Positions 59,901 to 64,000 of a stretch of 64,000 nucleotides of DNA are shown here, piece by piece. Source of the stretch: Apostichopus japonicus (lineage: Eukaryota; Echinodermata; Holothuroidea; Aspidochirotida; Stichopodidae). The notes below the pieces were generated by a model. It saw nothing but the letters and a program-made list of their open reading frames with translations, did not search any database and was not told the DNA's origin. Each line of letters begins with the position of its first letter. The stretch's first letter is position 1. The translations under genes were made by a program, and so were the position numbers. Where the stretch lies: contig NC_092576.1 in assembly GCF_037975245.1 (NCBI RefSeq), positions 1,192,501 to 1,256,500 on the forward strand, given 5' to 3'.

Positions 59901-62118
59901 TTTCCTTCAGGATTTGGGCTTTTTAAAGTATATGTATCTGATCGACTGGCCAATCTTGTTATCAGAAATCTTTCAACATACTTTGATATTCCGCCAGCAT
60001 TTAAAGATGATGGACTGGATTTTGTCCACAAACTTGTCGATAGAGGTATTATAAAAGAAACTGACATCTCACAGCTTCTTAATGCCTTGCACGAATTGAA
60101 GCAATGTGGAATACAGGAGGACATTCAGAAAGCATTCAAACAACCTCAGGGTAAGTGATACAGTAATGTTTCATTTTAACCGTGTTTATTTTAACAGTGC
60201 ACAATAGAACAAGGAAATGTGAAGCTGGGACTTCAATACGATTTAGGCTGTCAGTGGTCATCACTTATTGGGGTTCAATTCTGCCAATAGAGCTTGTTTG
60301 TAAGAATACCCGTCTCGTAAACAGGGACTCACTCACCAAGTGTATGGTGCATGAACTTTAAATTTGTTATGTAGATTACACTTAAGTGGTAAGTTGCTAG
60401 ATTTTGTTATTGACCTAGCTATAGGTCAGAGGTCATGAACAAGACCTTGTAAACAACCTTACTGAACATCTGTAGCATTGGTTAACATGTCATACTTGGG
60501 TAGTAGGTGCAGGCGCCTTAAAGCAGCATTTTGCGTCCTTTTCTATGATTTTTCTCAACCTCACTGATTCCACTTTGCCATAACGACATACATAACTAGC
60601 TAATCTATTTATATTTTACTTCAAATGGTGGCATAAAAGTCGAAATATTTGCAACTTTCAACTTTGTTGTTCTCCAAGATATTTTCCGTTGGGAACCCAA
60701 TAAACCTCGCCCATAATATGAATATTTAAACACTACGAACGTCATTGACAGATACGTAATATAACACCACGCTTGATTTGTGTACAGTCTATAAGGCAGT
60801 TGTACCAGGGAGTTGCATAACAACTCCCTGGTACAACCAACGCGAAGTCTTGAATCTATTTTTAGTAACGGCTCATAACTAAACCTGCATCTCTGATTGG
60901 TTGAATTCAAACTAGTGGGTTTGGCGGAATTGTATGCGATTAATTTTAACTGTGAAATTTGTCGAGGACACTCTTCTCATTTATCGACATAAATCGTTAA
61001 TTACTCGCTAATTAACGCTCTTGGCAGGGTGAAACGTGGATGGTATCTTAGATTGCTGTTTTATGATTGATACATGTAAAAAAATCGATGCACATGTTAA
61101 AAAAGTGGAAAAAAGCGACCCAACGCAAAATGCTGCTTTAATGAGTAGGCTACTTTACTTCGAGCAGTTGTGGTTGGGGGTTAATGGTCACTTGAGGTCC
61201 CAAGGATTAAAAACTGAAAACAATAAACAAGTTTCTTCAATCGTTCTAGCTGATATTGATGAATCACTAATAGACTAAGTAGATGGGTGCCCTTTAGTAA
61301 GGTTTCATGTGTTTGTTCTTGGTAAAGATCAAAGACTATTTTTTGAGGTCAATAGATGTCAATACCTGAACTTCTTGTAAACTTGATAGAAGTAAAGCTG
61401 CAATGAATCTAAAACTGAAAATGTGCATCCAGCTTATTGAATTAGAGAACTGTGATGTTTTGAAAATTGCTTGTTTACTTAAACTTAAACGGATCACAAA
61501 ATTTAGTCTCCACAGTTTATGTTGGATTTCATACATTCAACTCAATTGCTTTTGCAAACCAATTGTACTAATGTTGAATATAACAGGGCATCTGAGATTA
61601 TAAAATGTCTTAAAATAAAGTAATGAAATGACAAGGAAAAATTAGAAATATTATTAAGGAAGGTAGCAGGGCATCTGAGTCTTGATAGATGATCAAGCCA
61701 ATGCATATACTGATGTGTGTGTAGCTTTAAATGTTTGTGTAATGCAAATGAGGACATGCACACACTCAATAAATCAACAAAATGCTGGCACTTCATATCG
61801 TATCATGAGATGAGCTCTGTGGATTCTATGGTCAATATATGCACAATTTGGTATTCATAGTATATTTTTCATCTCACACATTTAGCTCAATTTCTTTTGC
61901 AAACCAATGGTGCTATTAATGCACTATTAGTATAGCAGGGTATCTGAGATCAATAAATGTCTTAAATCAAATGATGAAATGCACCAGCTGCTGTCAAGGA
62001 ATGACAAAGTGTCTTGATCTTTCCCATATTTCATTTCTTCAAGAAGCACAAGTTCCCTCGCCACTTAAACCTTCCCCTTCTCTGCGAGGAGGAGAACCAT
62101 CGAAAACGAGGACTGATG
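56891..62118 (+). CDS. Gene 2: protein with N-terminal death-effector-like domain (3' partial, spliced)
   Basis: Three exons join in phase 1 both times: 56891-56926 (first ATG at 56899, MAGRDVNPY), 59911-60150 and 62044-62118. The second exon encodes about 80 residues: GFGLFKVYVSDRLANLVIRN, IPPAFKDDGLDFVHKLVDRG, ISQLLNALHELKQCGIQEDI. The six-helix pattern with a hydrophobic F-V-x-K-L-V-x-R-G-I-I helix turn resembles death-effector domains, which recruit caspases or adaptor proteins. The third exon is a Pro/Ser-rich linker (EAQVPSPLKPSPSLRGGEPS). It ends with a GTAAGT donor in phase 1, so the gene continues, but no later exon was found before 64000. DED versus another death-fold class is uncertain. 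Confidence 0.6.
56927..59910. other. Gene 2 intron 1
   Basis: About 3 kb. It carries dispersed AAGGTCA-type repeat copies (57290-57560, 58020-58270) and an old direct duplication (58320-58860 with 59300-59770, sharing AAGGGGTCAACA-type and GTGA-AATATTTCA motifs), plus a poly-C run at 59142-59158. Confidence 0.5.
59911..60150 (+). CDS. Gene 2 exon 2: death-effector-like domain
   Basis: The acceptor is TTTCCTTCAG, the donor GTAAGT at 60151, phase 1 at both ends. The frame is open across all 240 bases and strongly helical. Confidence 0.7.
60518..61141. mobile_element. TTAA-flanked MITE in gene 2 intron 2
   Basis: Ends AGCAGCATTTTGCGT (60522) and ACGCAAAATGCTGCT (61137) are perfect inverted repeats flanked by TTAA on both sides. 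The interior holds a small hairpin at 60799-60838 (GTTGTACCAGGGAGTTG with its complement). A TTAA target is typical of piggyBac-type elements; the family is inferred. Confidence 0.8.
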
Positions 62119-62370
62119 GTAAGTTCTCCACTGGAAAATTAGCAATATTACTAAGCGAATTGATCACAAAATTTGGTATTCATAGTATATTTTGCATTTC
62201 ACACATTTAGCTCGATTGCTTTTGCAAACCAATGGCGCTAATGCCCTATTAGTATAGCAGGGCATCTGAGATTAATTAATGTCTTAAATCAAATGATGAA
62301 ATGCGACAGCTACTGTCAAGGAATGACAAAGTGTCTTGATCTTTCCTATATTTCATTTCTTCAATAAAAA
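61525..62370. repeat. Intron-exon boundary duplication around gene 2 exon 3
   Basis: About 190 bp ending at the exon 3 acceptor (61850-62043) recur at 62175-62366 (TTTTGCAAACCAATGG, GGAATGACAAAGTGTCTTGA), where the acceptor is mutated (TTCTTCAA then T). A more diverged partial copy is at 61525-61650. Confidence 0.85.
62044..62118 (+). CDS. Gene 2 exon 3: Pro/Ser-rich linker
   Basis: The acceptor is TTTCTTCAAG and the donor GTAAGT at 62119; phase 1 at both ends. It encodes 24 residues of low-complexity linker after the death-effector-like domain. Confidence 0.5.
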
Positions 62371-63593
62371 AAATAAATTATAGGTAAATTAATTATCAAT
62401 GACAAGGAATTCAATTTGATACTTGTAGGAATAAAAGATAAGGGATAGTAGAATATTTTTAAGTAATAAAAAGAAAATTTGATATTTTTATCTCAATACA
62501 TTACATGTATAGAGATATTGTAACAGTAAGTGGGACTTTCTCTTCTCTTAAAAATTTTTCAGCGTCTTCAAACAAAGTTCTTTTTCTCTGGAATTTCCAG
62601 AGCAAGAATATATCATATAGACCAACAAAAGTTACTATTTTTTATTCCAGAATTGTACCTCATTCTGTGACTTTTTCACCGATTTATGTCCAAATCGGGC
62701 CAATTTGGACTGAAAACACACTTTTTCACACCTGTTTTGCACACGCTCCAAAACTTATGTTTTATGAAAGAGAATAGAATAGAACTGTCTTTCAACAGTG
62801 GTATCGTCTAAGATAGGGTCCTATGTATTATATATTTTATTAAAATTTTAAACTTCCATTTGTTGTTTACAGGTAGGTATTAATATGAATTTTACTACAT
62901 GTATATGACATTTAATGGCTTTTATTTGCTTCATTTGATGTTTAAATGATTTTTCTTTCTTAAAACAACACTGAGCTGCCGCCCCTACTTTTAGTAAAAA
63001 GGTCCGTTTTTGATGATTAAGCCCCGCCCCCAAGTCTGTTTTGTAGCAGATTGGCTATGACTCATAACAGCTACATGTTAGATATACGAAAATGGCTACC
63101 CTCGCGAACAATTTTCTGTTCTGTAGTTAGGTACGCGAGGTGTTAGTGTATTGCATGCTAATTACATTCTGTACTGCTGAATTCTACGTAACATCCATTT
63201 AAGGATAGTACTGGTGTAGTGTTCAACCGATTAACCTAATCGGAATCGGAATCGGTACGAATATTGCATAATCGGTACATAATCGGTATCGGTAAAAATT
63301 ACGTGGAATACCAGTTATGTCATACCGATTATTCAAAAACATATGGAAGGTGAAAATATCATTATTCAAAAACATATGGAAGTTGAAAATATCAACTGAT
63401 GAATTAGGTTTGTTCTTTTACTACGAAATATTAAAAAAAGGCACCCCCTATACGTCTTTCACAGTGTATACTTTCATCAAATTAGGCTGCCAGGGTCGCC
63501 GATTTTGCTTCCTTCGTGGTTATTGGCTGCATATTTCTTGGCACAGTAAGCATAGTAGCAATAGCAATTTCGCGAATTCAGGAATGTGCTGGA
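62371..63593. other. Non-coding stretch
   Basis: No exon was recognised. CCGATT/AATCGG motifs at 63218-63300 following TAGTGTTCAACC resemble the end of another hAT-like element, and a 36-bp tandem duplication lies at about 63325-63395. Confidence 0.45.
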
Positions 63594-64000
63594 CAGGGTA
63601 GGAAATAAGCGGGGGCAACGGGCGATTCGCCCTCGCAAGTGCTAAAAAGCCCTCCTAAAGCACAATTACGAGTGCGAAAAAGAAAAATGAAATATAAAAA
63701 AATCGCCCTCTTTATATCAGGTGTCTCTGTAAAATTAATTGTGACATGCGTGTGCTTTAGCTAGGAATTGCAGTTGCATCGCGAATCGCGCAAACAGTTT
63801 TCTCACCCCGCATCAAAATTTGAAGCAGTGCGAGAGGGTCGCGCACAATCACCGGGAACTTCCCGTGGTAAATTACGGCCTACAGTACCAGCGAAAATAA
63901 CCTAAAATCCTCACAAATCTCCGACCACATAGTAGCCTTACTTCACACTAAATCAACTGCATGGAAATCTAAACTTGACATCTGTTTATTCGCTCTAGTT
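63594..64000 (-). mobile_element. End of a hAT-like element, cut by the window end
   Basis: It begins CAGGGTAGGAAATAAGCG, like the ends of the elements at 19889 and 41443. From about 63780 to 64000 it is an inverted, diverged copy of 40980-41190 (for example AACTAGAGCGAATAAACAGA there). The other end lies outside the window. Confidence 0.75.

Overview
The window looks like nuclear DNA of an animal, most likely a marine invertebrate deuterostome such as a sea cucumber or another echinoderm. The evidence is short, phase-matched exons scattered through AT-rich introns, many non-LTR, LTR and hAT-type elements, and low-complexity TAGGCCTA-rich stretches. No bacterial-style operon is present. The species is an inference.

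Gene 1 (plus strand, 3287-19163, 5' end outside the window) is the main find. Nine candidate exons join with compatible phase at every junction. They encode, in order, the C-terminal part of a TIR-like domain, a split zinc-finger module like that of HELZ/HELZ2 helicases, an IRE1/RNase L-like protein kinase domain with all catalytic motifs, and the Mov10/HELZ-type beta module that normally precedes a helicase core. The frame then stops and an AATAAA follows. A second stop plus AATAAA lies between the zinc finger and the kinase, so a short isoform is possible. The domain set suggests an innate immune or RNA-stress sensor; that function is inferred.

19.2-28.4 kb is transposon-derived: a complete hAT-like element (19889-21411), an inverted-repeat element that splits a LINE endonuclease into opposite orientations (23173-24503), and a MITE inserted into another copy of itself (24504-25739). 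28396-35479 is a structurally complete, very young Ty3/gypsy retrotransposon: 242-bp LTRs with one mismatch, gag, and pol in the -1 frame with a G-GGA-AAC slippery site.

36.5-42.05 kb is a repeat array full of AGGTCA-type half-sites. A 2.9-kb hAT-like element is inserted in it, and that element contains a 654-bp MITE. 42.6-44.8 kb holds candidate exons of an unrecognised minus-strand gene. 47-52.9 kb is mostly non-coding and holds tRNA-like sequence, a SINE, tandem repeats and a perfect short hairpin.

53.0-56.87 kb is a LINE reverse-transcriptase copy interrupted by a 2.8-kb foldback element whose arms are nearly identical. Gene 2 (plus strand, from 56891, continuing past the last exon found at 62118) starts with a death-effector-like domain. 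The window ends inside another hAT-like element.
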